A DNA stretch of 49,052 bases from Clostridia bacterium (GTDB lineage: Bacteria; Bacillota; Clostridia; Oscillospirales; CAG-272): positions 1-49,052 of the forward strand of contig JAFVYL010000021.1 in the NCBI GenBank assembly GCA_017508665.1. The letters run 5' to 3'. Of the stretch, positions 25,201 through 33,716 are shown piece after piece (the stretch's first letter is position 1; each line of letters opens with the position of its first letter). The position numbers and the translations under genes are program-made. The notes below the pieces were generated by a model. The model was not told the DNA's origin and ran no database searches. It worked only from the letters and a program-made list of their open reading frames with translations.

Positions 25201-25719
25201 ATAATCGCATATCAAACAGTATACGACCTCGTCGTGTGAGCCCGCAGACACGCATGTTGACTCAACTACATTTTCTATGGTATGCCGTCCGTATGTATGT
25301 TCAAGCTTATCTACAGTTACCACCTCTTCACTGAGAAGTGCCTTACACCGAATACAAGGAATCGCGGCAACGTAATATCCGTCAGCCGTGCACGTAGCAG
25401 GAACATTCTCTACTATCTCAACTTCTCCGCCAATGTGACCGAAAGAAGCCGTTACACGCTCCTCAGACTCACCGCAAAGGCAGTACCTTTTTTCCGTACC
25501 GCCCTCGGTACACGTAGCGGTATTATCAGTCCACTCGCCAAAAGTGTGCACGTGCTCGGGTTCTTTATTATCCTCTGTGGGAGTATCGGGAGTTTGAACC
25601 CCCTCGGTTTTATCCTCGGGAACTTCCGTGCCGTCATTTTTATTCTGACAGCAAGAAAGAAGAAGCACTGTTAAAGTGATCAAAAGAATAGAAAGAAATC
25701 GAAATATACCCGTTTTCAT
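22282..25719 (-). CDS. Large lipoprotein: about 14 CxxC repeats plus BspA-type leucine-rich repeats
   Basis: 1145 aa from ATG 25719 (GAGAGGTAAAA upstream, promoter at 25748-25776). The signal peptide ends LLLSC, a lipobox, followed by a Glu/Asp/Pro/Thr-rich linker. About residues 55-700 hold roughly 14 repeats of 44-50 aa with the pattern PTCTExGSYxxVxYCxxCxxExSR...GH, so each has one Cys, then a CxxC pair and a His, as in small metal-binding modules. The last 400 residues are LRR_5 units (IGEYAFRSCTSLEHVVA, IGECAFQSC, ITDVYFNGTAEEWENI). It is probably a surface adhesin-like protein. Whether the Cys residues bind zinc or form disulfides is unknown. Confidence 0.85.
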   Translation of the reverse strand: MKTGIFRFLSILLITLTVLLLSCCQNKNDGTEVPEDKTEGVQTPDTPTEDNKEPEHVHTFGEWTDNTATCTEGGTEKRYCLCGESEERVTASFGHIGGEVEIVENVPATCTADGYYVAAIPCIRCKALLSEEVVTVDKLEHTYGRHTIENVVESTCVSAGSHDEVVYCLICDYELERKSVVDEMRDHSAIHSTEENYIDSTCTSEGSYERVDYCLDCKQEVSRTAVVIPVKAHTGGTPVKEDEKAPTCKVAGYYYEVLYCTECDVEISRTKITVARIDHIAGDPVRENVVEPTCAKDGSYREIIKCTMCSRVISATTKILPATGEHIDGDFGIISEIQPTCSAEGSQTGYVYCAVCGLELRLETRIIEKTEHVAGVSKKENKVSSTCTEPGSYDTVRYCRVCNAEVSRVTTVIDPLSHQNLNKKENNVEPTCTEQGSYDSVYYCGRCGLEHSRTKMYIDALGHVESTGMYEIEYVESDCTTHGYVVRCSRCTRCQADMTYERETLPLKHSTMLNVMTETIVSATCTESGTYDIVKSCSLCGAEVSRESKISGPMGHWEDNPVTENNVYPTCVSKEYFEEVIYCRRCKCELSRTYHEYDYGTHEYESVSVDRASTCTKEGVHLYEFTCKYCGDYYENIIYTTPALGHNKDIKTRVNYVAGGKCTDGGYDIVSYCGRCGEQSGTEHFLLNAYHKFSGCVCADCGYEVVTNDGLEFKLNSDGLGYTLTGLGNCTDADIRVGMYNGLPVTNIGENIVGTGCIYSIELSGYVTNISWTAFDYCYELVSVSLGTSVKTIGEYAFRSCTSLEHVVATDSLVSIGECAFQSCPIETIELPDTLVSIGVMAFYNTALSTVNIPAGVSNVHYTSFAGISTLKEIRVNDESPYYMDIDGNLYSKDGKELLLYIVGENERVLNILDGVEILYELINSETLEELYLPSGFRDLHHSGSLGGLRKISIPESIEIVNSIFNSGVLEYNLYGNLKYLGNESSPYLVLCGTSDDTVKEVITHADTKIIMRYAFNGMSGIERVVLNEGLRTIDTSAFNGTSITEIVIPDSVKTMEDVFLGCDMLQSVVIGSGVTKIESYTFSGCTSLTTITIRGKLGSVGMCAFRSCSSITDVYFNGTAEEWENIEIDVYNNSYFTKANIHYS

Positions 25720-25747
25720 TTTTACCTCTCCAATACTTTTTTGTTTC

Positions 25748-25776
25748 ATTATATCACAAGACTTTGCATTTTGCAA
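25748..25776 (-). promoter_or_regulatory. Sigma-A promoter of the LRR lipoprotein
   Basis: Minus strand TTGCAA (25771-25776), 17-bp spacer, TATAAT (25748-25753). Confidence 0.8.
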
Positions 25777-25787
25777 CAATATTATAA

Positions 25788-25829
25788 AATAAGAAGACGG
25801 CATCGTACTCGGGATGCCGTCTTCTTATT
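25788..25829 (-). terminator. Terminator after the exonuclease gene
   Basis: AATAAGAAGACGGCATC pairs with GATGCCGTCTTCTTATT (25788-25829) around an 8-base loop and is followed on the minus strand by TTATAATATTG. A 17-bp stem. Confidence 0.88.
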
Positions 25830-25837
25830 AATTCGGT

Positions 25838-26818
25838 TTAATCTTCACTTTTTGCGGTAATTTGTCTTCTCGGACCGCCGCGGCTCTTACGCTGGCGCAT
25901 CTTTCTCTTCACCGCTGTGCGCTCAATTCCGCGCTTAAACTCCTCGATAGACTCCTCTGTGGCATACGCTATAGTACGTTTGGCTCGCCATGTCTCGTTA
26001 AAGTTTCTTCTGAGTCTGAGAACGAGAAGCATATCTCCATCCTTCTTACAGTTGAAGTGGAAGGTGTATTTCTGTCCTTTGGAGTGAAGGACTCTGTCCT
26101 GCGCCTGCATGAGTGCATGGCAGATAGGACACTTCGGTGACTTGACAATATCATCGTCAAGCATCTCACTGATAGTGACGTAACCGTCATCTCCCGCATC
26201 AGCATCACCGATAACCGAGCTCTCGAGGAACTCGCCTTTAAAGTCGTTGTAGGTTCTGATTCCCTCCTCTACGTTGAGCTTCTGCGCGACGAGTGCCGTG
26301 AAGTAAGCATCGTTGAGCGCATCGTGTGCGGGAAGGTTCATTGGAATCTCAAAGTGCTCCATAGCAAACTCAAGAGAGCGCTGCTTTGCCGCACCGTCCG
26401 TCTGTCGCGAGAATATCTGCTGAAGGTCGTAGGTCCTATCAAGCCAGTCGAATTTTATACCGTTGACGTGGAAGTTTTCCTTGAGCATCGGTATATCGTC
26501 CGGTCCCCAAGTGAGGAAGACGAAATCATCACCGCACCACTTTTTAAAGCTCTCCGCCGCTATAACGAGCGGAGTGCCTACGTCCATCTGCTCTTGAGTA
26601 ATACCCGTGAGCTCGGAAACGTGCTTGTGCAGCTTTTTAAAATACTTCGGCTTGACGATTATCTGATAAGAGCCGCAAATACGCAGGTTCTTATCAAGCT
26701 TGACCGCGCCTATCTGGATTACCTCGCCGCGAAGCCGGGAGGCGAGCTGTCTTTGAACGGCAAGTGCCTTCTGTGCGTACGCCTGATTCCATTCAAGGTC
26801 AAGTGTGATGTAAAACAT
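25838..26818 (-). CDS. DEDDh 3'-5' exonuclease (KapD/ERI-1-like)
   Basis: 326 aa, ATG 26818 with AAAGGAAAACTAA. The exonuclease domain spans about 1-180: D7 and E9 in ITLDLEWN, the Exo II region WGPDDIPML, and the Exo III HDALNDAYFTA. After it is a CPICHALMQ segment with a later Cys in FNCKKDG, a possible small zinc-binding region, and a very basic C-terminus (KRKMRQRKSRGGPRRQ), which suggests nucleic acid binding. It probably trims RNA or single-stranded DNA; the exact substrate is not known. Confidence 0.85.
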   Translation of the reverse strand: MFYITLDLEWNQAYAQKALAVQRQLASRLRGEVIQIGAVKLDKNLRICGSYQIIVKPKYFKKLHKHVSELTGITQEQMDVGTPLVIAAESFKKWCGDDFVFLTWGPDDIPMLKENFHVNGIKFDWLDRTYDLQQIFSRQTDGAAKQRSLEFAMEHFEIPMNLPAHDALNDAYFTALVAQKLNVEEGIRTYNDFKGEFLESSVIGDADAGDDGYVTISEMLDDDIVKSPKCPICHALMQAQDRVLHSKGQKYTFHFNCKKDGDMLLVLRLRRNFNETWRAKRTIAYATEESIEEFKRGIERTAVKRKMRQRKSRGGPRRQITAKSED

Positions 26819-26884
26819 TTAGTTTTCCTTTATGTATTTTCTTATTTTAAACATAGGAATAATACGGCAAAGTAGCCTACCGTG

Positions 26885-27205
26885 TCAAATAAGCAGGTAG
26901 ATAAGCTCACAGATGAGAGCCGCCGTAACACTGCCAATCATACACGTGATAAGTCCTCGTCTCATATACGCTAAAAATACGCACACAAGCGCCGCCGCGA
27001 TTCCTGCGGCAATATGCTCTGTGGAAAGAAGGATGGCGGGAAATGCCATTACCGAGAGCACCACGTAAGGAACGTAGTACAAGAAGGACTTAAGAAATTC
27101 GTTTTTAATTCTCCGTCTGACAAACAGAAGCGGTAAGAGTCTGATAAGATATGTCAGTCCCGCCGTCATAACGAGAGCTAAAATAAAGTACAGCGGTCTG
27201 CTCAT
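26885..27205 (-). CDS. azlD: AzlD-type branched-chain amino acid exporter small subunit
   Basis: 106 aa with four hydrophobic helices. ATG 27205 overlaps the TGA of azlC (ATGA) and has AGGAGG upstream inside azlC. The RLLPLLF segment and overall topology match AzlD, which together with AzlC exports branched-chain amino acids and analogues. A longer reading frame beginning at 27226 exists but has no RBS. Confidence 0.88.
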   Translation of the reverse strand: MSRPLYFILALVMTAGLTYLIRLLPLLFVRRRIKNEFLKSFLYYVPYVVLSVMAFPAILLSTEHIAAGIAAALVCVFLAYMRRGLITCMIGSVTAALICELIYLLI

Positions 27206-27930
27206 GCTTCTTCCTCCTCTTCCCAAGGGTCATGCTCGGAGATAGGAGCTATGAGCGCAAACACCGTGCTAAGCACCACTGTAACAACTACTATTACAAT
27301 ACCGTCTGGAACATTTTTAAGAGCGGGTACGTACGCAAAAGCGAAGGCCGCCGCTATTGAAAGTGCCACGCAAAGCGTAGTGGCAAGATGCTCTCGCGCC
27401 GCAGGTGTTATGATAGCAATAAACATAGCGTAGATAGCAACCGCCAACGCCCCTGTAAGAAGCGACGGAAGAACTCCGCCGAGGAGAGCTCCGAGGAGCG
27501 TACCGAGTGACCAGCCGAGATAAGGAAACACTACTATCGAGAAGAGATACTTTCTTCCGAGAATACTGTTCTTTCCGCATACTACGGCAAATATTTCATC
27601 GGTGTTGAAAAAGGCTATTAAAAATCTGTCGCGCAGTCGCACGTTTTCACCAAGTCTTTGCGAGAGTGATATTGACATCAGTGCATAACGCGAATTTATA
27701 ACGATCTGAGTCAAGGCAAGCTCTAAAAGAGAGCCACCGACGGCTATGATCGGAATAGCGGCTATCTGACCGGCAGAGGTAAGATTGAGGGCTGAGATGA
27801 GAAATGCCTCGAGCCAATTAAGCCCCGACGTTACCGAGAAAAAGCCGACCGTAAAAGCAATAGCAGTATATCCTATACCGATGGGCAATCCATCTCGAAA
27901 GCCCATTCGCGAACTGTTATTTTCCCACAT
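27202..27930 (-). CDS. azlC: AzlC-type branched-chain amino acid exporter large subunit
   Basis: 242 aa. FRDGLPIGIGYTAIAFTVGF near the N-terminus, SALNLTSAGQIAAIPIIAVG and INSRYALMSISLSQRL are the AzlC hallmarks. About eight membrane helices. It pairs with the overlapping azlD. The last residues are acidic (WEEEEEA). Confidence 0.92.
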   Translation of the reverse strand: MWENNSSRMGFRDGLPIGIGYTAIAFTVGFFSVTSGLNWLEAFLISALNLTSAGQIAAIPIIAVGGSLLELALTQIVINSRYALMSISLSQRLGENVRLRDRFLIAFFNTDEIFAVVCGKNSILGRKYLFSIVVFPYLGWSLGTLLGALLGGVLPSLLTGALAVAIYAMFIAIITPAAREHLATTLCVALSIAAAFAFAYVPALKNVPDGIVIVVVTVVLSTVFALIAPISEHDPWEEEEEA

Positions 27931-27982
27931 ATAAACCTATTAATTTCTTATTTTATGATAATTATGACAACTTTAGTTGCTG

Positions 27983-29710
27983 TTAAAGTGCTCTAAACTG
28001 GTAAGAATACAGTTTGCTGTACTCTCCGCCTTTTGCGATCAGATCCTCGTGAGAGCCGCGCTCCACGATGCCGCTCTTGTCGATAACGATTATCTCATCG
28101 GCATTCTTTACAGTAGAGAGTCTATGTGCCACGACTATAACCGTTCTACCGTGTGAGAGCTCCTCGAGAGATGCCTGTATCTGCATTTCGGTGACGTTGT
28201 CGAGTGCGCTGGTCGCCTCATCAAGTATCAAGAGCTTCGGATTTTTAAGGAATACGCGAGCGATGGAAATTCTCTGTCTTTGTCCTCCGGAGAGCTTAAC
28301 ACCTCTCTCACCGACCTCTGTATCATATCCGTTGTCAAGAGTAAGAATGAACTCGTGTATATTTGCCTTTTTAGCGGCATCCACGATCTCCTCATCCGAG
28401 GCATCGGGTCTTGCATACGCGATATTGTCGCGTACGGTACCGTCAAAGAGAAATACGTTCTGCGACACCATGCCGATATTCCGTCTGAGACTCTCAAGAG
28501 TGATATCCATTACGTCTGTGCCGTCAACGGTAATTCTGCCCGACTGCACGTTATAGAATCTCGGTATAAGGTTGCAAATAGTACTCTTGCCTCCTCCGGA
28601 CGGACCTACAAGGGCAACCGTGTCGCCTGCACTGAGCTCAAAAGATAGATTGGATATAACAGCCTTATCTGTGCTCTCGTCATCCGAGAAGTAAGAGAAG
28701 GTAACGTTTTCAAAGGCTACGTCACCTCTGATGTCATCAATCACCACAGTTCCCTCATCAAGCTCTTCGGGAGTGGTAATGATCTCGTAGAATCTCGAAA
28801 ATCCGGACATACCCTCCTGCAGCTGTTCAAACAGTGTTACAAAGCGGTGTATCGGATTTATAAACATATTAATATATAAAAGGAAGGCTGTGAAGTCAGC
28901 GGCATTGAGCTTTCCCTTGATCATAAACACACCGCCGATAAAGATTATCACAAGATAAAGAAGATCTGTGAGGAACTCCATGACAGCGGAATATATACCG
29001 ATCCATCTCATCGACTGAGAGCGATACTTGGCAAACATCTCATTGGTCGCGGCAAACTTGCACTGCTCGTGGTGATGCGCAACGTACGCCTTGGTCTCTC
29101 TTATTCCGGTTATGGAGTTTTCAAGAGTAGAGTTTACGTTGGACATCTCCTTGCGCGAGTTCTTCATAGCCTCGAACATTGAGCGCCTTGTGAGAACTGT
29201 GAAAAGTATGATGAACGGTATTATTGCAAACATTATCATCGTCAGAGTCGTGTTGATCCTGATAAGAATAACGAATGCGCCGACAAACATAAGCACTGCA
29301 AGGAAAAGATTCTCAGGGCCGTGGTGAGCTAATTCCGAAACGTTCTGCAAATCACCCGTAAGCCTTGAGAGAAGATCTCCCGTTTTATGATCGTCAAAAT
29401 AAGAGAATGGGAGCTTCTGATACTTATGGAACAGATCGCGTCTCATATCCTTCTGCATACGCACACCGACGATGTGTCCGTAGTATCCCATTATGTACGT
29501 GCCCGTAGCCTTGATTATATAAACCAAAAGCAAAAGCGCAGCACCGATAACGATGGGAGCGTAAGTCTCCTCGAGCGAATACTCGTTTATGATCTTGCGC
29601 GCGAGAGTCGGGTAGTAGAGATTGCACAGAGCAACCGCTACGGCGCAGAACATATCGAGTGTAAAGAGCCCGAGATGCGGCTTGTAGTAGCTTATAAATT
29701 TTTTTAACAT
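27983..29710 (-). CDS. ABC transporter, fused permease and ATPase (MsbA/BmrA-type exporter)
   Basis: 575 aa half-transporter that must dimerise. Six membrane helices fill about 1-320. The ATPase has Walker A VGPSGGGKST near 367, the Q-loop SQNVFLF, signature LSGGQRQR, Walker B LLILDEATSALD and the H-loop VVAHRLST. It is of the exporter class for lipids, drugs or peptides; the substrate cannot be read from sequence. Start ATG 29710 is 8 bp after recX. Confidence 0.93.
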   Translation of the reverse strand: MLKKFISYYKPHLGLFTLDMFCAVAVALCNLYYPTLARKIINEYSLEETYAPIVIGAALLLLVYIIKATGTYIMGYYGHIVGVRMQKDMRRDLFHKYQKLPFSYFDDHKTGDLLSRLTGDLQNVSELAHHGPENLFLAVLMFVGAFVILIRINTTLTMIMFAIIPFIILFTVLTRRSMFEAMKNSRKEMSNVNSTLENSITGIRETKAYVAHHHEQCKFAATNEMFAKYRSQSMRWIGIYSAVMEFLTDLLYLVIIFIGGVFMIKGKLNAADFTAFLLYINMFINPIHRFVTLFEQLQEGMSGFSRFYEIITTPEELDEGTVVIDDIRGDVAFENVTFSYFSDDESTDKAVISNLSFELSAGDTVALVGPSGGGKSTICNLIPRFYNVQSGRITVDGTDVMDITLESLRRNIGMVSQNVFLFDGTVRDNIAYARPDASDEEIVDAAKKANIHEFILTLDNGYDTEVGERGVKLSGGQRQRISIARVFLKNPKLLILDEATSALDNVTEMQIQASLEELSHGRTVIVVAHRLSTVKNADEIIVIDKSGIVERGSHEDLIAKGGEYSKLYSYQFRAL

Positions 29711-29718
29711 TTTACACC

Positions 29719-30300
29719 TTAAATTCTGTAACCGAACTTATATTGGAGCGCAAGACGTTCTTCGTCTGTGAGAGCTCCTTTTTTATTGGCGAGTCGCTCA
29801 AAATTGGCATGGAAATCCACCTCGCCCCTCTCCGTGAGGATGTCTATAGCGCGACTTACGGCGGAGGAGGAATAGCCCTTTGCGGCAAGCTTACGCTTTA
29901 TGTAATACCGACCGCGGAGATTGTAATTTGCCTCCCTTTCCACAGCACGCTCAAGCTGTCTGTCCTCATCAAGATAGCCGAGTTCTGCAAGTCGGTCGAG
30001 TGCCATATCGGACGCCTCACCGGAAAAGCCTGCTTTTACAAGCTTCATTTTCAGAGCGAATTTGCTCTTATCGGAAAGAGAAAGATATGCCGATGCGCGC
30101 TTAAGAGCCCTGAGATACTCGTCCTCGAAGCGTATCGTACCAAGCTCCGAATCCGTCAGTTCTGTGCCGACAGAGAGCGGACCTATGGAATTGTAAGTCA
30201 CCTCACTGACGGTAAACGTAGCCTCATCTCCGCCTAAAGAAACGCCTATTTGAATTTTCTTCTTGGTGGGGACTTGTTTTACAAAAAGCACGCAAGCCAC
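29719..30300 (-). CDS. recX: Regulatory protein RecX
   Basis: 193 aa, start GTG 30300 with AAAGGG eight bases upstream. The helical repeats of RecX are visible: ALKRASAYLSLSDKSKFALK, AELGYLDEDRQLERAVEREA and a C-terminal YKFGY. RecX blocks RecA filament growth. It lies 38 bp after recA, the usual arrangement. Confidence 0.9.
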   Translation of the reverse strand: MACVLFVKQVPTKKKIQIGVSLGGDEATFTVSEVTYNSIGPLSVGTELTDSELGTIRFEDEYLRALKRASAYLSLSDKSKFALKMKLVKAGFSGEASDMALDRLAELGYLDEDRQLERAVEREANYNLRGRYYIKRKLAAKGYSSSAVSRAIDILTERGEVDFHANFERLANKKGALTDEERLALQYKFGYRI

Positions 30301-30338
30301 AGGTTTATCCCTTTCTTTGTAAAATTAAGTTATCAATA

Positions 30339-31430
30339 TCAGATATCGATATCTGTATCAAGATCGTCGAGGTCAAACTCCTCGTCTAAAACTTCATCGT
30401 TGCCCATGGAAGCAACCTTCTCGCGAATGAGTCCCTCGAGCTCTGCCATGAACTCCTTGTCGCTCTCTATGTACTTGCGCACGTTGTCCTTACCCTGACC
30501 GAGTCTGTCCTCGCCGTAGTAGAACCATGCACCGCTCTTAGAGATGATATCAAGCTGAATAGCCATATCTATGATCTCGGAGGACTTAGAAATGCCCGAG
30601 CCGTAGAGAATGTCAAACTCCGCTACCTTGAAGGGTGGAGCAACCTTGTTCTTAACGACCTTACACTTGGTGTGCGCACCGTATACCTCAGCACCGTTTT
30701 TGAGTGCCTCGGTCTTTCTTACGTCAATACGTACGGAAGCGTAGAACTTGAGCGCCTTACCGCCTGTGGTAACCTCGGGATTGCCGTACATAACGCCAAC
30801 CTTCTCACGAAGCTGGTTGGTGAAGATAACGATACAGTTAGACTTTGCGATAGCACCTGAGAGCTTTCTCATAGCCTGAGACATAAGTCTTGCCTGAAGG
30901 CCTACGTGTGAGTCACCCATATCACCCTCTATTTCCGCTCTGGGTACAAGTGCCGCAACAGAGTCTACTACGATAACGTCGATAGCACCTGAGTTAGCGA
31001 GAGTCTCAGCGATCGAGAGCGCCTGCTCACCGTAGTCGGGCTGAGATACGAGAAGATTATTGATATTAACACCAAGCTTCTTAGCATAAGAGGGATCAAG
31101 CGCGTGCTCAGCATCGATAAATGCAGCCTCGCCGCCCTGTCTCTGAACCTCTGCTATAACGTGGAGAGCTATAGTGGTCTTACCCGAGGATTCAGGACCG
31201 TATATCTCGGTAATTCTTCCTCTCGGAATACCTCCTACTCCAAGGGCAAAGTCAAGTGAGAGTGATCCTGTGGAAACTGCGGAGACGTTCATGCTCGCAT
31301 TTTCTCCAAGTCGCATTATAGAACCCTTGCCGCACTCTCTCTCAATTCTGGATATAACCGTTTCAAGAGCGGCACGCTTGTCGCTCGCGGGATTCTTTTC
31401 AACTGTTTTTTCTGTCTTTTTAGTTGCCAT
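30339..31430 (-). CDS. recA: Recombinase RecA
   Basis: 363 aa, ATG 31430 with AAGGAGATTATAAA. Walker [10 protein letters not shown] near 68-75, the Walker [19 protein letters not shown], loop L1 and the L2-adjacent [20 protein letters not shown] are all intact. Catalyses homologous strand exchange and activates LexA cleavage. I see no SOS box in the short space upstream; galK is 23 bp upstream, so recA is read as part of a longer operon. Confidence 0.98.
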   Translation of the reverse strand: MATKKTEKTVEKNPASDKRAALETVISRIERECGKGSIMRLGENASMNVSAVSTGSLSLDFALGVGGIPRGRITEIYGPESSGKTTIALHVIAEVQRQGGEAAFIDAEHALDPSYAKKLGVNINNLLVSQPDYGEQALSIAETLANSGAIDVIVVDSVAALVPRAEIEGDMGDSHVGLQARLMSQAMRKLSGAIAKSNCIVIFTNQLREKVGVMYGNPEVTTGGKALKFYASVRIDVRKTEALKNGAEVYGAHTKCKVVKNKVAPPFKVAEFDILYGSGISKSSEIIDMAIQLDIISKSGAWFYYGEDRLGQGKDNVRKYIESDKEFMAELEGLIREKVASMGNDEVLDEEFDLDDLDTDIDI

Positions 31431-31453
31431 TTTATAATCTCCTTATTTTTTAA

Positions 31454-32728
31454 TCAAAGTAAATCGAGCCTTGCAGCTCCCACGGGTCTGACGTTAAGCG
31501 CCATAGCAGAGCCCTTGCCGAAGACGGAGTCCATGAGCTCTGTGAGCCCTGAGAGTCTGCTCTTTTTAACAAAGATCTGTACAGTACCGGCAAATCCGCC
31601 GCCGTGAACACGCGATGCGCCCTCGCCCGCAAGATACTCCTCGGCAAGCGCAAGCGCAAGTGAGAGTCCTTGCTCGGACACATTCACGGTAGTATATACG
31701 TTCTGAAGGTATTTGAAGGAGGAGTTGCCCGATTCGTTTACCGCACTGAAGAAGCGGTCGAGTCTGCCATCGGCAAGCGCATCCTTAGCCTCGCATACCC
31801 TCTTGTTTTCTCTTACAAAATGCAGAGCGCGAAGTATCGCTCTGTCTCCGACGCTCTCACGTAGCTCGGGAGTTTTAGCTATAAGCTCTCCCTCGGATAC
31901 ACCTCTTAAGACGTCGCGTCCAAAGGCGGCCGCCACAGCCTTCATTTCTCTGGGTACAGATGCATAATCCTCGTTAAGATCGGCATGATTACCACCCGTG
32001 TTGACTATGCAGAGAGCATAGCCCGCGTCGCCAAGCGAGAAATCTATAGGTGTCACTACAGGATTTTTTACGTCCTCAAAATCTATGAATACGAAGCCAC
32101 CGACAGCACAAGCCATCTGGTCCATGAGTCCGCAGGGCTTACCGAAATACTCGTTTTCGGCATACTGTGCTATCTTAGCGAGCTCGACGTTATCTATCCT
32201 GCCGTCATTATAAAGATGGTTGAGTGCGTTGCCTATCATAACCTCAAACGCCGCTGACGAGGATATTCCGCTGCCCTTAAGCACCTCGGAGGTCATGGCT
32301 ATATCAAATCCGCCATATTTATATCCTCTCTCCGAAAAGCCGTTAACCGTACCTGCTATAAGCGAGGTGGAGGTATATTTATCATAGTTACACGCGCTGT
32401 CGCACTCGCAAATTTTTATAACATTCTCGGGATATCCCTCTGAGAAGATTCTGACAAGTCCGAGATCGTTCTTTGCGGCCACAGCGATAACGTCGCGGTC
32501 GATCGCGCCCGCAAGCACGCATCCGCGGTTGTGGTCGGTGTGGTTGCCGGAAATCTCACTCCTGCCGGGTACTGTAAGCAAAAGCGCATCATTATCGCCG
32601 TAAAGCGAAATGAAGCGGTCTATTATGCGAGAGAATCTCGCCGACTGCGCATCAATATCCGAGTAGAGATGCGTGTAAGAATTGAGCGCACCGCTGTTTA
32701 TTTTTTCTTTAAGTTCGGAGGCTATCAT
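31454..32728 (-). CDS. galK: Galactokinase
   Basis: 424 aa, ATG 32728 with GGAAAGACAG. The GHMP signature PGRSEISGNHTDHNRGCVLA and the ATP loop GSGISSSAAFEVMIG are present, with a C-terminal GGGFAGTVQIFV typical of galactokinase. It phosphorylates galactose at C1 (Leloir pathway). No galT or galE is close. The Leloir partners are presumably elsewhere. It is the third gene in the hydrolase-miaA-galK-recA-recX run. Confidence 0.9.
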   Translation of the reverse strand: MIASELKEKINSGALNSYTHLYSDIDAQSARFSRIIDRFISLYGDNDALLLTVPGRSEISGNHTDHNRGCVLAGAIDRDVIAVAAKNDLGLVRIFSEGYPENVIKICECDSACNYDKYTSTSLIAGTVNGFSERGYKYGGFDIAMTSEVLKGSGISSSAAFEVMIGNALNHLYNDGRIDNVELAKIAQYAENEYFGKPCGLMDQMACAVGGFVFIDFEDVKNPVVTPIDFSLGDAGYALCIVNTGGNHADLNEDYASVPREMKAVAAAFGRDVLRGVSEGELIAKTPELRESVGDRAILRALHFVRENKRVCEAKDALADGRLDRFFSAVNESGNSSFKYLQNVYTTVNVSEQGLSLALALAEEYLAGEGASRVHGGGFAGTVQIFVKKSRLSGLTELMDSVFGKGSAMALNVRPVGAARLDLL

Positions 32729-32747
32729 CTGTCTTTCCTTATGCGTG

Positions 32748-33716
32748 TTAGTTTTCTGTGCTTTTTAAAAGCTCGTCCGCCATTCCGTAAAGCTCGGAGA
32801 GAAGCTCGGGGAGCTCCTTTAGAGTACCGTCCTCGCGGTCGATGTAAAGACGTTTTGCATCTTCGTTATGCCTGAACCAAGTTAGCTGACGCTTGGCATA
32901 GCGTCTGGTAGATAGCTTAAGCTGTTCTACCGCCTCAGAGAGAGTACACTTACCGTCAAGATACGTAATGATCTCCTTGTAGCCAATCGCCTGTGCCGCT
33001 GTCGTACCGTCTATGAGGAGTCCCTCGGAATAAAGAGCGGATACCTCGTCAAGGAGTCCCTCGCGCATCATCTGATCTACACGCGTGTCAACTCTTGAAT
33101 ATAGGTTATCGCGGTTGTGAAAATCGAGAGTTATCATTCCCACCCTTACGTCAGGGGCGGATGCTCTCGAGAGCTCGTCAAAGTAGGTCTTGGTTTTACC
33201 TGTAAGCTCATATATTTCGAGCGCACGTACAACACGTCGCACGTTATTTTTATGCGTTTTTTCCGCAGAGGCAGGATCTACCTCATACAGCCTTTGCCAG
33301 AGTGCTTCCCTCTCATCATCCGTCACGGCGGATGCCATAAGCTTTGCCTTGAGTTCCTCGGAGGATGGAGGTGAGGCAAGCTCCGAGCCGCGCATAACAG
33401 TATCCATGTAAAGTCCGGTACCGCCTACAAAAAGAGGCAATTTCCCCCTCGACTCTATATCCTCGAGCACCCTCATTGCATCGGCGCGGTAGTCCTCTGC
33501 ACTGTAGCTCTCGGTGGGCGGAAGAAAGTCTATCATGTGATGCGGCACACGTGCGCGCTCTTCTCTTGTGGCCTTGGCTGTACCGATATCCATTCTCTCA
33601 TATATCTGCATCGAGTCAATAGATATTATCTCGCAGCCAAATCTTTCCGCAAGTGCGAGAGAAAGCGCGGTCTTGCCCGAAGCGGTGGGGCCTGTTATAG
33701 CGAGAGCGAAGCTCAT
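32748..33716 (-). CDS. miaA: tRNA dimethylallyltransferase MiaA
   Basis: 322 aa. I placed the start at ATG 33716, which overlaps the upstream TGA (ATGA); the upstream alternative at 33737 has no RBS and would add seven odd residues. P-loop GPTASGKTALS, then SIDSMQIYERMDIGTAK, DFLPPTESYSAEDYRADA and the C-terminal RQLTWFRHNEDAKR. Adds dimethylallyl to A37 of tRNAs reading UNN codons. The usual partner miaB is not present. Confidence 0.95.
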   Translation of the reverse strand: MSFALAITGPTASGKTALSLALAERFGCEIISIDSMQIYERMDIGTAKATREERARVPHHMIDFLPPTESYSAEDYRADAMRVLEDIESRGKLPLFVGGTGLYMDTVMRGSELASPPSSEELKAKLMASAVTDDEREALWQRLYEVDPASAEKTHKNNVRRVVRALEIYELTGKTKTYFDELSRASAPDVRVGMITLDFHNRDNLYSRVDTRVDQMMREGLLDEVSALYSEGLLIDGTTAAQAIGYKEIITYLDGKCTLSEAVEQLKLSTRRYAKRQLTWFRHNEDAKRLYIDREDGTLKELPELLSELYGMADELLKSTEN

